Shown in pieces: positions 41,731 through 51,344 of a stretch of 64,000 nt of DNA. Source of the DNA: Melanopsichium pennsylvanicum. Taxonomy: Eukaryota; Basidiomycota; Ustilaginomycetes; Ustilaginales. The position numbers and the translations under genes were made by a program. Location of the stretch: NCBI GenBank assembly GCA_900208305.1, contig OAPG01000007.1, positions 469,001-533,000 on the forward strand. Reading direction: 5' to 3'. Numbering within the stretch: position 1 is the stretch's first letter; each line of letters starts with the position of its first letter. The notes below the pieces were generated by a model that saw only the letters and a list, made by a program, of their open reading frames with translations, was not told the origin of the DNA and made no database searches.

Positions 41731-42337
41731 ATGACTTTCAACAAGATGTTCACCTTTTTGCTCCTTTGCGCTTCGGCCATGCTCGTTGTAAGCAATGTTC
41801 AACGCTTGTTGAATTATAGCTTCATTGTTTTTCTGACCCTCTCTTGTCTCTGTTCGTAATTGTCCGGTTCCACCAAATAGTATGGCTCCGTCGTTGGTCG
41901 ACCAGAAGACAGTCAGCTGGTTCGACGCAATTACCTTGAATGCGCGAAAGAGAAAGTCAATGACATGTGGCAGAAGAAGCCCGATTTTGCCTATGCTGCA
42001 ATTTGTAATTCCGGTGATAACCCAAACAGGCAAGTTGCAAATAACGATGGGCGACATTACAAACGGATTAAGGATCTCGATTGCAAGCAGAGGTCTTCTT
42101 ATATGATTTTCTTCCACAAAACCTACACAAGAACGTGAGTACTTTGTTCCTGATCACTCTCCCTTACAGAACGTATGTTGACCCACGCATCCAAATTTGA
42201 ATCATCCTTTCCTCAGATACAAATGCTTCTATCTCTCTGGGGGCAACTCTTTCAGTACCAAAAACGCAGGAGATGTGCAAGCAACGTATCTCGAAAGCGA
42301 GTGCTTTGATAAGGACAATAAGATTACCTGCCTCTGA
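41731..42337 (+). CDS. Small cysteine-containing secreted protein, candidate effector (three exons)
   Basis: Exons 41731-41787, 41881-42134 and 42217-42337 join across introns of 93 bp (GTAAGC...ATAG) and 82 bp (GTGAGT...TCAG) to give 143 residues. The phases match at both junctions and no internal stop appears. The N-terminus is a clear signal peptide (MTFNKMFTFLLLCASAMLV, ending near YGSVVG). A short segment then ends in LVRR, a Kex2-like site. The rest carries six cysteines (LECAKE, AICNSG, LDCKQR, YKCFYL, SECFDK, ITCL), enough for three disulfides, with no membrane helix. I recognise no family. Smut effectors are typically small, secreted, Cys-containing and Kex2-processed, so this is a candidate effector by pattern only. 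Without splicing the gene is invisible, since no exon exceeds 260 bp. Confidence 0.7.
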
Positions 42338-42628
42338 AGGCAGATAATTGACGAGGTCTTGATGTGAATTCCGACGATGGTGTGAGATACTCCCACCTTG
42401 CAATCCATTTCGTCGTTGGCATCAACCCAAATTTTGTGCTTCATCTCTCAGCATATCAGATCAATCTCAATGCTTTCTCACGCAACACAGAACCTCAACA
42501 GCTCGTCTCAAGACTAACTTGTGCGCCAACGCCTGCTTGCTCGTAGAAGTCCAATCCTTTCTGACTGTGTATGAAAGTGAATTCGTGCAAAGCGAACGTA
42601 CATCATCTACGTGAAAGTTGAATGTTGA

Positions 42629-45607
42629 TCATCTACCGTCCTTCCGTCCAAGAGCACCAAAGAAGTTGCCAAACTTTCTCAAATCGCTAAAAGCCCTCCC
42701 AGCACCACCTTGTCCAGCACCCGCATGAGGCCCTTCAAAAGTGCCCGTTGAAGGCATAGTCGGACTCCTCAAGCTGTCCGGTCCAAACAGCGATGTTGAA
42801 CGATACTGGCTTGTCGAGGTGCTATCTCTTCGAGTGGCGCTATCCAAGAAAGAAGGTGTGGCCGCGGTGAAAGGGGAAGACAGGATTGGAACCGAGGGGG
42901 GATCCATGTCGAGCTGACTCAGGAAGGATTGGTCTGTCAGCTCAACGCCCGAACTAGAGGTTCGTGTGTATGGCTCGGGAGGTAGGTCATTGAAATGGGA
43001 AGAGCCGTCGTGAGACGAAGTGACTTGAAGGAAACGATCCAGAAGGCCGTTCTGGTCGACTTTACGCACACCCTTGAGGTCGAGCACCTTTTGAAAATTG
43101 GAAAAGGACCTGTCGCCGACTAGTTGGACGTACGACTGAATCAAATCCAGGCTCCTGCCGTCGTCGTCCGTGCTGCCGAAGCTGGTCTGTGCTTGTCGAT
43201 CCACCTCTATCGGCGCCAGAACAACACGGAGAAGCATCTCGATGCGATCCGTAAGCCGATGCACGTAGCGGACGTACGAGGCTGCCTGCGTCGACAGTGC
43301 TACTTGTTCTACGCTCTGTTTGGGCATCCAATGCGACAGGCTTGCTTCCGTCGTGTTTGTGCTACCATCTGTGCCCACACCAAGATCGTCCACTGGATAG
43401 CGCGGCAACTCGATCAAACTCTTTCTGAGTTCACCCGCATCCACCAACATCTGCTCCGCCATTCCTTGCGTCAAAGGACGCAGTCTCACTAAGCCCTGCA
43501 TGAACCGAGTGGTCAACACACCGACTACCTTATCACACCAGCTTCGGACATATCGCTTATTTTCTACGTCCTGCCGCACTACTACGCCGATCTGCTCGAG
43601 AAGGCTGGCCATGTCGATGACGTATTGCGATTTGCTGCTATTGCCTGAACGAGGCTGTAGCTGTGACCAGGGGACAGCAGGGCGAAGCATCGAGTTCCAG
43701 ATCGGCTCAGAGCATAGTTCAAGCTCCCGAGCCAGAGTTTGGACCGCATAGGAAATGAGGGTGGTAAAGATATTACGTTCCTCATCGAGAGAGATGGTGT
43801 CTCTGAAGTCCGGGTGAATCTTTTCGCGAAGCTTGTCTTCGAGCTGAGAGGAGGTGCTTGCGCAGTAGTCGGCTGTGTTGAGGACAAGGCACCACTTTTG
43901 GATTTCGGAAATGTTGGGTCGCACGTCGATGGATCGCCGGGCTGGCTCGGGTCGGATAAGGGCCGAGCGGAGAACGTCTTCGGCGTATACACGAAGCCAC
44001 CTCCGATAGACTTCGTACAGATCGCGCAGCGGCTCCCTGTTGGAGAGGCGAGCACACTGTTCCAGCGTCTGGCGGTAGAAATAGAACAGCTCGGTGGAGG
44101 AGGGCAGTACAGTGTTGCCCGCATTGGAGCCGCTGCCTGCAGCATCAGGACCGTTGGATGGATCCAACGCGCTTTCGCCACCAAACCCGCCGCCGCCGCT
44201 TTGATTCTGGCTGATTCCGAATCCGTCGTGCGAGACTCGTGTCCCTTGTTGTCGGTACTGAACGAACATCTCAGAAAGGGCTCGATCCTGAGCTTCGACA
44301 AAGACGCCGAGGTAAGGGTCAAAGATGGCTGATAGCGTCTGCACCTGCGGCTGTGTTGAAGCTTGCTGCTGCTGCTGCTGCTGCTGCGTCTGCGGAACGT
44401 TATTGCTTGACGATGATGGTGGTGCGATGAGCTCCTCGAAGGAAGTCTTGTACTTTCGACTCATGGTAGCTTCAAACTCGAGTGTTGAGTTGAGAGCCTC
44501 CATAAGTGTTGACACATTGAGCCTCGACTGCTCACGGATGAGGACACTGCGCAAATCGTCCTTGGTCACATCGGCAAACTTTCGGATGAGCCATGGTTCC
44601 GCCTTCCAGTGATCCAAGAAAGCAGGAGCATGCTCTTCTTCGTGTACCTTAAGGATGCGTCTGAACCATGCGAACCTCCTCGACACATTATCTAGCTGGC
44701 CCGCTTCATCTGTCGCTCGAAAGATACGGCGGTACTCGCGGAGCTGGAGGGAGCAGTACCAGTCGATGAGCGCTGTTTTCGCTTCGAACCCAATCGCATC
44801 GATGACCAACGCTGATTCTGGTAAGCTCGTCGACCGAACCGCACGGTTCGGATCGTGCAGGAAGAAGTTCTCGTAGTCCTTCATGATGACGTTCCGCAGA
44901 TCTTGCTGCAACTCGCCGACCTGTTTCCATGCAGAAGCAATGCGTTCGACACCGCGATAGGACTGGAAGAAGTCGAGCAGAGAACGCACAGCCTGTAACG
45001 CTGACGCAGCTTCCCTGTAGCGCTTGGTTTCTGCAAGACGCTGGAGTTGGTCGACACCGTTGACGAGCATCTGTAGACGTTTGAGTGCCGTCATGCTGGA
45101 CACGACATTACGTTTGGCGATGTCAAGACTACGAATATCACGAGTGATCTCTTTCACGACATTTTCGGATTCGCGGGCCTTTTCGCGGATCAAGAGGAGC
45201 TGTTCGAGGAGGGTTGCGATGGCGTGTTGGACCTGAGACATGCGATTGGCGTCGATCTCGGTTTCGAGCTCAGCGGTGAGCTGGCTGATTTGATCGCGAC
45301 ATGATTGAATCTGCAGCCGCAGTACAGCTTGAACGCGATTGATAGAAGCAAGACTGAGAGGCTCTTCCGTCGGACATGCGAGAAGTTGGTCCAGCTGGGA
45401 CTCCAAGGAAGATCGATCGGCTAAGTTATAAGATGCGCCGACTCCATTCAAGGACTGCTGCTGATGCTTGTCGTCTGACGAGAGTATATGATCAATCTGA
45501 ACAGCAACATCGTGTGACAGCTCTACTGATTTGGATGGTGTGGGCGGTGGAGCTGCATCTGGTGCGTTGACATTACCTGGCGTCGAAGCCGGCAGAGCAT
45601 TCGCCAT
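42629..45607 (-). CDS. VPS53: Vacuolar protein sorting protein VPS53 (GARP/EARP subunit)
   Basis: A 992-residue single-exon protein. VPS53 is a subunit of the GARP tether that returns endosomal vesicles to the trans-Golgi. The N-terminal coiled coil contains the family's hallmark run (ENVVKEITRDIRSLDIAKRN, then LQMLVNGVDQLQ). The middle has EIQKWCLVLNTADYCASTSSQLEDKL, closely matching the VPS53 signature LxTADYC..T..QLE.KL. The C-terminal helical-rod region contains ENKRYVRSWCDKVVGVLTTRF and AEQMLVDAGELRKSLIELP. A glutamine tract (GCT repeat on the + strand, about 44363-44386) sits in a loop near residue 410. The end is Gly/Ser-rich. The divergent HMMR-like gene starts 535 bp away. Confidence 0.92.
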   Translation of the reverse strand: MANALPASTPGNVNAPDAAPPPTPSKSVELSHDVAVQIDHILSSDDKHQQQSLNGVGASYNLADRSSLESQLDQLLACPTEEPLSLASINRVQAVLRLQIQSCRDQISQLTAELETEIDANRMSQVQHAIATLLEQLLLIREKARESENVVKEITRDIRSLDIAKRNVVSSMTALKRLQMLVNGVDQLQRLAETKRYREAASALQAVRSLLDFFQSYRGVERIASAWKQVGELQQDLRNVIMKDYENFFLHDPNRAVRSTSLPESALVIDAIGFEAKTALIDWYCSLQLREYRRIFRATDEAGQLDNVSRRFAWFRRILKVHEEEHAPAFLDHWKAEPWLIRKFADVTKDDLRSVLIREQSRLNVSTLMEALNSTLEFEATMSRKYKTSFEELIAPPSSSSNNVPQTQQQQQQQQASTQPQVQTLSAIFDPYLGVFVEAQDRALSEMFVQYRQQGTRVSHDGFGISQNQSGGGGFGGESALDPSNGPDAAGSGSNAGNTVLPSSTELFYFYRQTLEQCARLSNREPLRDLYEVYRRWLRVYAEDVLRSALIRPEPARRSIDVRPNISEIQKWCLVLNTADYCASTSSQLEDKLREKIHPDFRDTISLDEERNIFTTLISYAVQTLARELELCSEPIWNSMLRPAVPWSQLQPRSGNSSKSQYVIDMASLLEQIGVVVRQDVENKRYVRSWCDKVVGVLTTRFMQGLVRLRPLTQGMAEQMLVDAGELRKSLIELPRYPVDDLGVGTDGSTNTTEASLSHWMPKQSVEQVALSTQAASYVRYVHRLTDRIEMLLRVVLAPIEVDRQAQTSFGSTDDDGRSLDLIQSYVQLVGDRSFSNFQKVLDLKGVRKVDQNGLLDRFLQVTSSHDGSSHFNDLPPEPYTRTSSSGVELTDQSFLSQLDMDPPSVPILSSPFTAATPSFLDSATRRDSTSTSQYRSTSLFGPDSLRSPTMPSTGTFEGPHAGAGQGGAGRAFSDLRKFGNFFGALGRKDGR
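44363..44386. repeat. GCT/AGC repeat encoding poly-Gln in VPS53
   Basis: Eight GCT units on the + strand give part of a glutamine run in the VPS53 linker. Probably length-polymorphic. Confidence 0.85.
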
Positions 45608-46142
45608 GGCTTTCAGGGTTGAAGCCGATGACTCTCTATCCGAACAATCGAGCCAGCTGGATCGATCGACTTGCCAAAAGTGCAGAGGCGATTCCGAGAG
45701 AGCGAGTCTGCAAGGTGAAAGTGGCGATGGTGGTTATTAGTTGTCAGCGTGTTGGTTACATCGAGTAGAGTACAGGATGCGAAGAGTCCAACACTTTGGG
45801 GAAACCCACGCACAGACATTGAAGATGTTAGATTTGTGAACGGAGTTTGAGCACGTGACTTGCTCACGTATGCAAGTGTTAGAGTGGCCAACCTGCCAAA
45901 GTGTTTGAGTGTGCTGAACGCGTCGGTTATTTACCAGCTCAGTTTCACAGGGTGTCATGGCCAGAGAAGTTGGACAGTGTGGAGCAAGAAAGGTTCCAAA
46001 CACTCTGACTAGCTCCTACAAGCTGCTACTGTATCCTGCTGTACATTCTCTCTCTCCAACAAACACAATACGAAAGACCGAATCTAGTGGATCTTGTGGA
46101 TCTCAAGCTATATCAGCTTTGCAGCCGGTACAGATATCCAGC
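45608..46142. promoter_or_regulatory. Divergent promoter region, VPS53 and HMMR-like gene
   Basis: The frame of the HMMR-like gene stays open leftward to 45957, but that part is not protein-like and is read as leader. No other gene or clear motif. Confidence 0.35.
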
Positions 46143-49100
46143 ATGTTCTCGAAAGCACCTAGATTCCAACAATATCCACCATCTGACATACCCGGTCCTA
46201 ACACATACGACCCTACCGAGCCACAACCTCACTGGAAGCAGGGCGTATACCCTGATCGTCCGGCTACCATGTCGCGCAAACCTCTCACACAGTCTGCACC
46301 CGCACCCGCTCTCATTAGCGTCGTGCGTCGGCCCCTCGGACCTAGTACCAAATCCAACCTCGTGCCCGTCGCAACTTCAGCAACTGCACCCGCCAATGCA
46401 GTCAAGACACAGATCAAGCTTGAAGACCGTCTCTCCAAAGCAGAAGCAAAGATTCACGATCTTCAACGAGAAAAGACTACTGTCCAGAATGAACTCGGCG
46501 ACCTCCACACAGAGCTCCGCCTTGCAGCACACAGAGAAGCCAAGCTCAAACACAGCTTGGACAAGTGGGAAAAATCGCATGTTTCCCTCAAGGAGAAGAG
46601 TAGCAAGTTTGCGGACCTCCAGGCTAGATTGGGAGAGCTACACAAGGTGCACGAAGAGTCAAAAGCACGCCGGCAAAAGGAGATTGATGAACTCACCGAC
46701 AAGCTGAGAAAAGAGGAGGACAAGAGAAGGCATGATTTCGCCGAAGTCAGACACTCTTTGGCGGGTGAGAAAGCTAAAACACAGAGCTACGAGGCAAAGT
46801 GCTCCGCTATTGAAGCGGAGCTCGAGCATTTCCGTATGCAAGCATCGGCTTCGAGTGACATCTTGAACCAAAAGCAAGCGTTGATCGATGAGCTGCAGGC
46901 ACAAAGGAATTCAGATCAGATCATCGCCATCGATGCCCAAAAGTATGCGCGCAAGATCGAGACGCAGCTCAACGAGCAAATTGAACAGCTTAGAGCTCAG
47001 ATCAGCACCAAGACGGATGAGGCAGCTCGCACCGCACTCGAACAGCAAGCAGCATCCGAAGCAGCACGATCCGACTTACAGGCCGAACTCGAGGAACTGC
47101 TTGAAGAAGCAGACCAGGTTGAGCAACTGCATGCTCACAACCTCGCCATAGTAGCGAAAGCTGTCTCTCAGCAGGTCGACGCCCTACAGCAACAGTTGCG
47201 TTTGGAGAAGGATAAACTGAGGTTCAAATGGCACCGCAATGCATCAGAACGGATCACACAAGAAACTTTAGCAGGCGAGAGAGCCTCGCAGATTCACGAG
47301 CTTGTGGCAGTCGTCAAACAGGTACAAGATGACCGCGACTCTGCCAAACAGCTTGTTTCCACGCTCCAGTCCGACCTCGTCAGCATCATAGCCGAACTCA
47401 ATGCTGAGCGCAGGCTTGCGAGCCTTCTCATCCAGCAGCAAGAAGATCAACAACAACAACGTGTCAATGCTAACAGCGACTGCGGCCAGCATCCCGAACT
47501 GACCCCAGCGTTCGAGTGTGACGACGCAACAATATCGCTACTACGGTCAGATCTCGATGACACCAAAGCACGGATTGCCTTGCTCCAAGAAGAAGCAGAA
47601 GAGCTGTCAGCACGCCTCATTCATCGCTCAACCGAAGCCAAGGCAGCCGAGGAAGCCTTGATCTCCGCCCGAGCTCAAATCGCCAATCTCGAAGTTTCTG
47701 TCGCAGCCAAAGCTCGCGAAGTGGACAGCCTCGTCTCTCAGCTTTCCGAGCTCGAGCCGCTCCGCCGCCGTCTCGCTTCGGCACTCGAAGACGCTTCCAC
47801 AGCGCGAAAGGAGGCCCAGTCGCACATCGAATCTTCGCGCTCCCTCAGCACCTCTCTTCAGAATGCAAGAGTCGCCGAGAAGGCCTGGCGGGATGATCGA
47901 GATCAAATGGCAGCGCAGCTCGACCAAGCGCTGCACTTCGAAGCGCTCTATCACGAACTTGCTCACGAGATGAAGCATCTCATAGAACGTAATGCCCTGG
48001 CAGAAGAGGAGAAAGCAACATTGTCGGCCCTCAACTCAGAACTGTTGAGCCATAACAATCCTATGCAAAAGATCATGTACATGGATCGCGTCAGACACGA
48101 GCTAGATGACGTCAAGCAGGAAAACTTATCGCTCAGATTGCAACTGGAGAGGATGGAAGAGGAGAACCAGATGCTTGGTAAGGAGCTGAGAGCGTACAAG
48201 GCAGTGGATGTGCCGTTGAGCCAACGCCCAAGGGCGGAGGTCACGCGGGTACTCAGGGCAGCGGATCACGAGGGGCTGTTGAGACAGGTGTCTGGGTCAG
48301 TAGGATACCAACCTGAGCAAAGACAAGACAGATCCTCGATGCCAGCTGAACAAGCCAGAGCGATGGTTTCGACACCAGTCCGATCAGGGCTTGGCGTAGC
48401 GGCGAGCAAGACTCCCTTTACGGCTTACAGGCCAAAGTTCACAGCAGTGCCGCTTCAGCCTGATTTGGAAGAGACTCTGCAAGTCGACAATCGCAAGCAC
48501 GAGGGACAAAAGGTGGAAGAGCACAACGCAGGTGGACAAGCTCTGCCCCATCCACCGCTGCCGGTCGACACCGGCCTGTCGCTGAAGAAGAGACGTTCGT
48601 ACGGCAACCTCTCCGTTCACGCAGCTCAGGACTTCAGCCAGACTGAACAGCACGAGGTTGAAGACGATACGCTCCTCCCGCTCCGCGCTGTTGATGTTTC
48701 CGATGACGAATACATCGAGCCTGAGGTGGCTGTCAAACGCAACCGTCCTCGAGCAACCCTCGTCAACAGTGGTGCCCTTCGTGTGGGCCCATCATCGCAG
48801 CCCTCTTCGATTCCCATTTCAAGCACCGCTCCTACAGCTGTAAACAGTATCTCAGCCACTACTGCTACTAGCCTCAATGGGACCGGAACTCGTCGCCTCA
48901 GCCTAACGACTTCAAGCCTTGGTGTCAAAGCACGTCGAGTATCCGAGCTTGTGCGAGCATCGACTCCACCCCTTGCATCCGTTGCCGACTTTTCCAACCT
49001 TGAAACGCCTAACAACAACCTCGTCGATGCCGCACTTCCCTCTCCTTCGGCATATGGACTCGCTGATTGGACGGCGACAGATGAGACTTCCCATGTGCCC

Positions 49101-49517
49101 GGCTTAAACCCTCATCGTGGATTTGAAAGCATTCCTCATTCGACCCCATTGGCTGTACCTAACAATTCAGCACGGTTCCGAAACTCGCGGTACTCGGGTG
49201 CCCAGCGTGTACCTCTTTCCAACACGAACGATATACCAAGGGCAAGAGAAAGAAAAGGCTTGATGCCAGAAGGAAAAAGGAACGGTGCTGCACTTGTGGC
49301 GGTGATCGAAGCGAACAGTCAAGTTGTATACGAGGACGAGCATGATTCGTTTCAAAAAGGATGGCTTTACGATGATGATCAGCAACAAGTCAACTTGCCG
49401 GACTTTTCGATCGAGAACAAGCACGTTGTCAAGAAACAGCAAAAGCAAAAGCTGAAAGCAAGAGGATCAATCAAGTTTGTCAAATCCGGACCTATCACTC
49501 GCACTTTGTTCCGATAG
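46143..49517 (+). CDS. Long coiled-coil protein, HMMR-like
   Basis: A 1124-residue single-exon protein. The ATG at 46143 begins MFSKAPRFQQ and leads to IPGPNTYDP, which recalls the N-terminus of hyaluronan-mediated motility receptor (HMMR/RHAMM: FxKAPxxRF then PGPxxYD). Residues ~95-700 are almost continuous heptad coiled coil (Glu/Lys/Gln/Leu/Ala-rich). A block near 640-700 (SHNNPMQKIMYMDRVRHELDDVKQENLSLR) parallels the conserved HMMR C-terminal segment (NxxQKIxxxxxxKxEN). The last ~400 residues are disordered, with a basic end. HMMR proteins sit at centrosomes and spindles and bind microtubules, which suggests a spindle-pole or microtubule role. The alternative is an unrelated coiled-coil scaffold; coiled coils give false similarity, but the N-terminal match lies outside the coil. 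Confidence 0.6.
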   Translation: MFSKAPRFQQYPPSDIPGPNTYDPTEPQPHWKQGVYPDRPATMSRKPLTQSAPAPALISVVRRPLGPSTKSNLVPVATSATAPANAVKTQIKLEDRLSKAEAKIHDLQREKTTVQNELGDLHTELRLAAHREAKLKHSLDKWEKSHVSLKEKSSKFADLQARLGELHKVHEESKARRQKEIDELTDKLRKEEDKRRHDFAEVRHSLAGEKAKTQSYEAKCSAIEAELEHFRMQASASSDILNQKQALIDELQAQRNSDQIIAIDAQKYARKIETQLNEQIEQLRAQISTKTDEAARTALEQQAASEAARSDLQAELEELLEEADQVEQLHAHNLAIVAKAVSQQVDALQQQLRLEKDKLRFKWHRNASERITQETLAGERASQIHELVAVVKQVQDDRDSAKQLVSTLQSDLVSIIAELNAERRLASLLIQQQEDQQQQRVNANSDCGQHPELTPAFECDDATISLLRSDLDDTKARIALLQEEAEELSARLIHRSTEAKAAEEALISARAQIANLEVSVAAKAREVDSLVSQLSELEPLRRRLASALEDASTARKEAQSHIESSRSLSTSLQNARVAEKAWRDDRDQMAAQLDQALHFEALYHELAHEMKHLIERNALAEEEKATLSALNSELLSHNNPMQKIMYMDRVRHELDDVKQENLSLRLQLERMEEENQMLGKELRAYKAVDVPLSQRPRAEVTRVLRAADHEGLLRQVSGSVGYQPEQRQDRSSMPAEQARAMVSTPVRSGLGVAASKTPFTAYRPKFTAVPLQPDLEETLQVDNRKHEGQKVEEHNAGGQALPHPPLPVDTGLSLKKRRSYGNLSVHAAQDFSQTEQHEVEDDTLLPLRAVDVSDDEYIEPEVAVKRNRPRATLVNSGALRVGPSSQPSSIPISSTAPTAVNSISATTATSLNGTGTRRLSLTTSSLGVKARRVSELVRASTPPLASVADFSNLETPNNNLVDAALPSPSAYGLADWTATDETSHVPGLNPHRGFESIPHSTPLAVPNNSARFRNSRYSGAQRVPLSNTNDIPRARERKGLMPEGKRNGAALVAVIEANSQVVYEDEHDSFQKGWLYDDDQQQVNLPDFSIENKHVVKKQQKQKLKARGSIKFVKSGPITRTLFR

Positions 49518-49675
49518 ACTCATTCTCGGCTCAGTGATTGTACCCATTTGATGCCTGTGAAATGATATCAATGCAACACACACACACAAACAAACGTTGA
49601 ACGGAGCTTGTGTTTACGAACATGAATTGACTGCACGTTTTGCACTCGAAAGGTGACAAGGTGAACATTGATTAG

Positions 49676-50935
49676 CTAGGAAAGGTGCATCTGACGAGAA
49701 ACGTAGGTCGGGGGCAAATCGTAAATATCGTGCAGACTGTGTTCAAGTTTATGCTGATCTTCGAAAAGGTGCTTTTCGTCGTCCAACGACACGGTATAAA
49801 CGTTCTGCGCCCTATCCGTCACATTGCTTATCTCGTCTAGCTCTGGCGTCTTCCAGTTGTTGAGCCCAATGAAAACGGCGTACACTGCAAGCACGGCAAA
49901 CAAGGACCATGCCGGAATGAGAAATGCCCATTCCCTGTTTGGGTACCAAGCAATGCCAACACTCTCCAGCCATTCATCCGGAGTGAGTGCCCACGCGATC
50001 CAACCAATCCAAAGTACTGTGGAGAAGACGAATAGGGCAAAGCCGTAGTATTCCCCCGTCGATCTGTCTTTTACAGGTGTGGTTTGGGCAGGGGCGACAG
50101 ATCGAAAGGAATGCCCCGATGACTTTTCGTGTAGCCACGGCTCGATCTCTCCACTAGTCGGAGCTTCTCCTGTGACAACAGAGGTAGCGTGGGCTCGACA
50201 CGCAGAGAGCTGATTCTCAAAAGGGAGAGCATTGAGGCTGTGCAGCTGTAGCGCAAATGGTCCGGATTGAGCCTGAAAGTGGCTCCTAGCCATCAAACTC
50301 CACTCGTAGGTCTTTTCTGGCTCGAATTCTCCCGCTGTATCAGGGTCGATTGGCCTGCCTCGGTAGAATGGTCTGAAGTCGTCCCACATACCATCGAAGA
50401 CCCAAAAGTCGTCATTGCTTAGCACCGTGTTGAGTCCCTTGTCCTTGATGTCGCTTTGATCTGAGGGAATGGTGAAAGACCATTCCCAGACCACGACACT
50501 TTCGCGACGACCGTCCGGCCTTCGCTGTGGCTCTTCTGTTTTGATCTCGAAGACAAAGCTCTTCACTGGTCGCTTGCCTCCGCCTGGATTCTTGTCAGCG
50601 TCAGAGGGTGGAATAGGCTCGTTCCAATTAGCTTGCTTTCGAACCACCAAGCGGAGGCCGGAGTAGGCATCTTTGGAAAGTGTGACAGGAAACAAAGTGG
50701 TAGATGCCTGGGAGGAAAAACCGGCGCCGCCAAGGGTCAAAGTGTCGAGAAACCCAGAGAATATCACTTCGCCACGAGATGGTGGAGGGTATTGTACGAT
50801 GGCGGTGTGCGAGTGAGAGGTTCCTCCGCGAACTCGATCATCGATAGCATAGAAGGAGTCAGAACGCCAAGGGAGGGCAGGCGTTCGAGGATTCGGTCCG
50901 GGGGCAAAGAGGGGAGTTGTGCCTTCGTACGACAT
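49676..50935 (-). CDS. GPI19: CIA30-domain protein fused to PIG-P (GPI19)
   Basis: One uninterrupted frame of 419 residues from the ATG at 50935 (MSYEGTTPLF). Residues ~15-235 are a CIA30/NDUFAF1-type jelly-roll domain: FYAIDDRVRGGTSHSH (family W/F-x-x-x-DDRVRGG-S-S-x-S), GLRLVVR, and SNDDFWVFDGMWDDFRPFYRGR. Residues ~295-365 are a PIG-P domain: EYYGFALFVFSTVLWIGWIAW, then PDEWLESVGIAWYPNREWAFLIPAW and a second membrane helix. PIG-P/Gpi19 is a small subunit of the ER GPI-GlcNAc transferase that starts GPI-anchor synthesis. CIA30 proteins are best known as complex I assembly factors, but soluble non-mitochondrial members exist. No presequence is seen here. There is no in-frame Met just before PIG-P, so it depends on the joint frame. 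Divergent from the HIT gene, 409 bp apart. Confidence 0.88.
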   Translation of the reverse strand: MSYEGTTPLFAPGPNPRTPALPWRSDSFYAIDDRVRGGTSHSHTAIVQYPPPSRGEVIFSGFLDTLTLGGAGFSSQASTTLFPVTLSKDAYSGLRLVVRKQANWNEPIPPSDADKNPGGGKRPVKSFVFEIKTEEPQRRPDGRRESVVVWEWSFTIPSDQSDIKDKGLNTVLSNDDFWVFDGMWDDFRPFYRGRPIDPDTAGEFEPEKTYEWSLMARSHFQAQSGPFALQLHSLNALPFENQLSACRAHATSVVTGEAPTSGEIEPWLHEKSSGHSFRSVAPAQTTPVKDRSTGEYYGFALFVFSTVLWIGWIAWALTPDEWLESVGIAWYPNREWAFLIPAWSLFAVLAVYAVFIGLNNWKTPELDEISNVTDRAQNVYTVSLDDEKHLFEDQHKLEHSLHDIYDLPPTYVSRQMHLS

Positions 50936-51344
50936 ATCGGTCGAATTGCAGCAAGCCGGTTTGTGGAGCAAGCAGATTCGATAGATGAGATGTTGGAGAT
51001 TGGTAGTAGAATGGAAAGAGGGACGATGTGGTGGGGTTCTGACAAGAAAGTTGAACAAGTGGAGGCAAACAGACGCCATGTTTAGAGCGTGCACAGACAG
51101 GCCGGACAAGAATGTGCGGCAGAACTCACACTCATGGGCTAATAGGACAAGCGACCTACCCGAGCTGAACCATCGTTTCCTGCTCATGTCAATCCTCGAA
51201 GGTGTTCTTTGATACCTTAACCTTATTACAGCATACGCTACTATCTGCTGCTGACCTACCTCACAAGCCAAGAGCCCAACCTTGGCCAACTGGACGCCTC
51301 ACCAAGCTAGACGATCGCATCAAATCCACACAATAACCATACGC
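50936..51344. promoter_or_regulatory. Divergent promoter region, CIA30-PIG-P and HIT gene
   Basis: Both genes start from this 409-bp interval. No TATA box or other strong motif is obvious. Open frames continuing from each gene into it start with non-ATG codons or lack protein-like composition. Confidence 0.35.

Noticed and set aside
45957..46142. Upstream extension of the HMMR-like frame
   Set aside because: Sequence before MFSKAPRF is not protein-like; the HMMR-type N-terminus begins at 46143.
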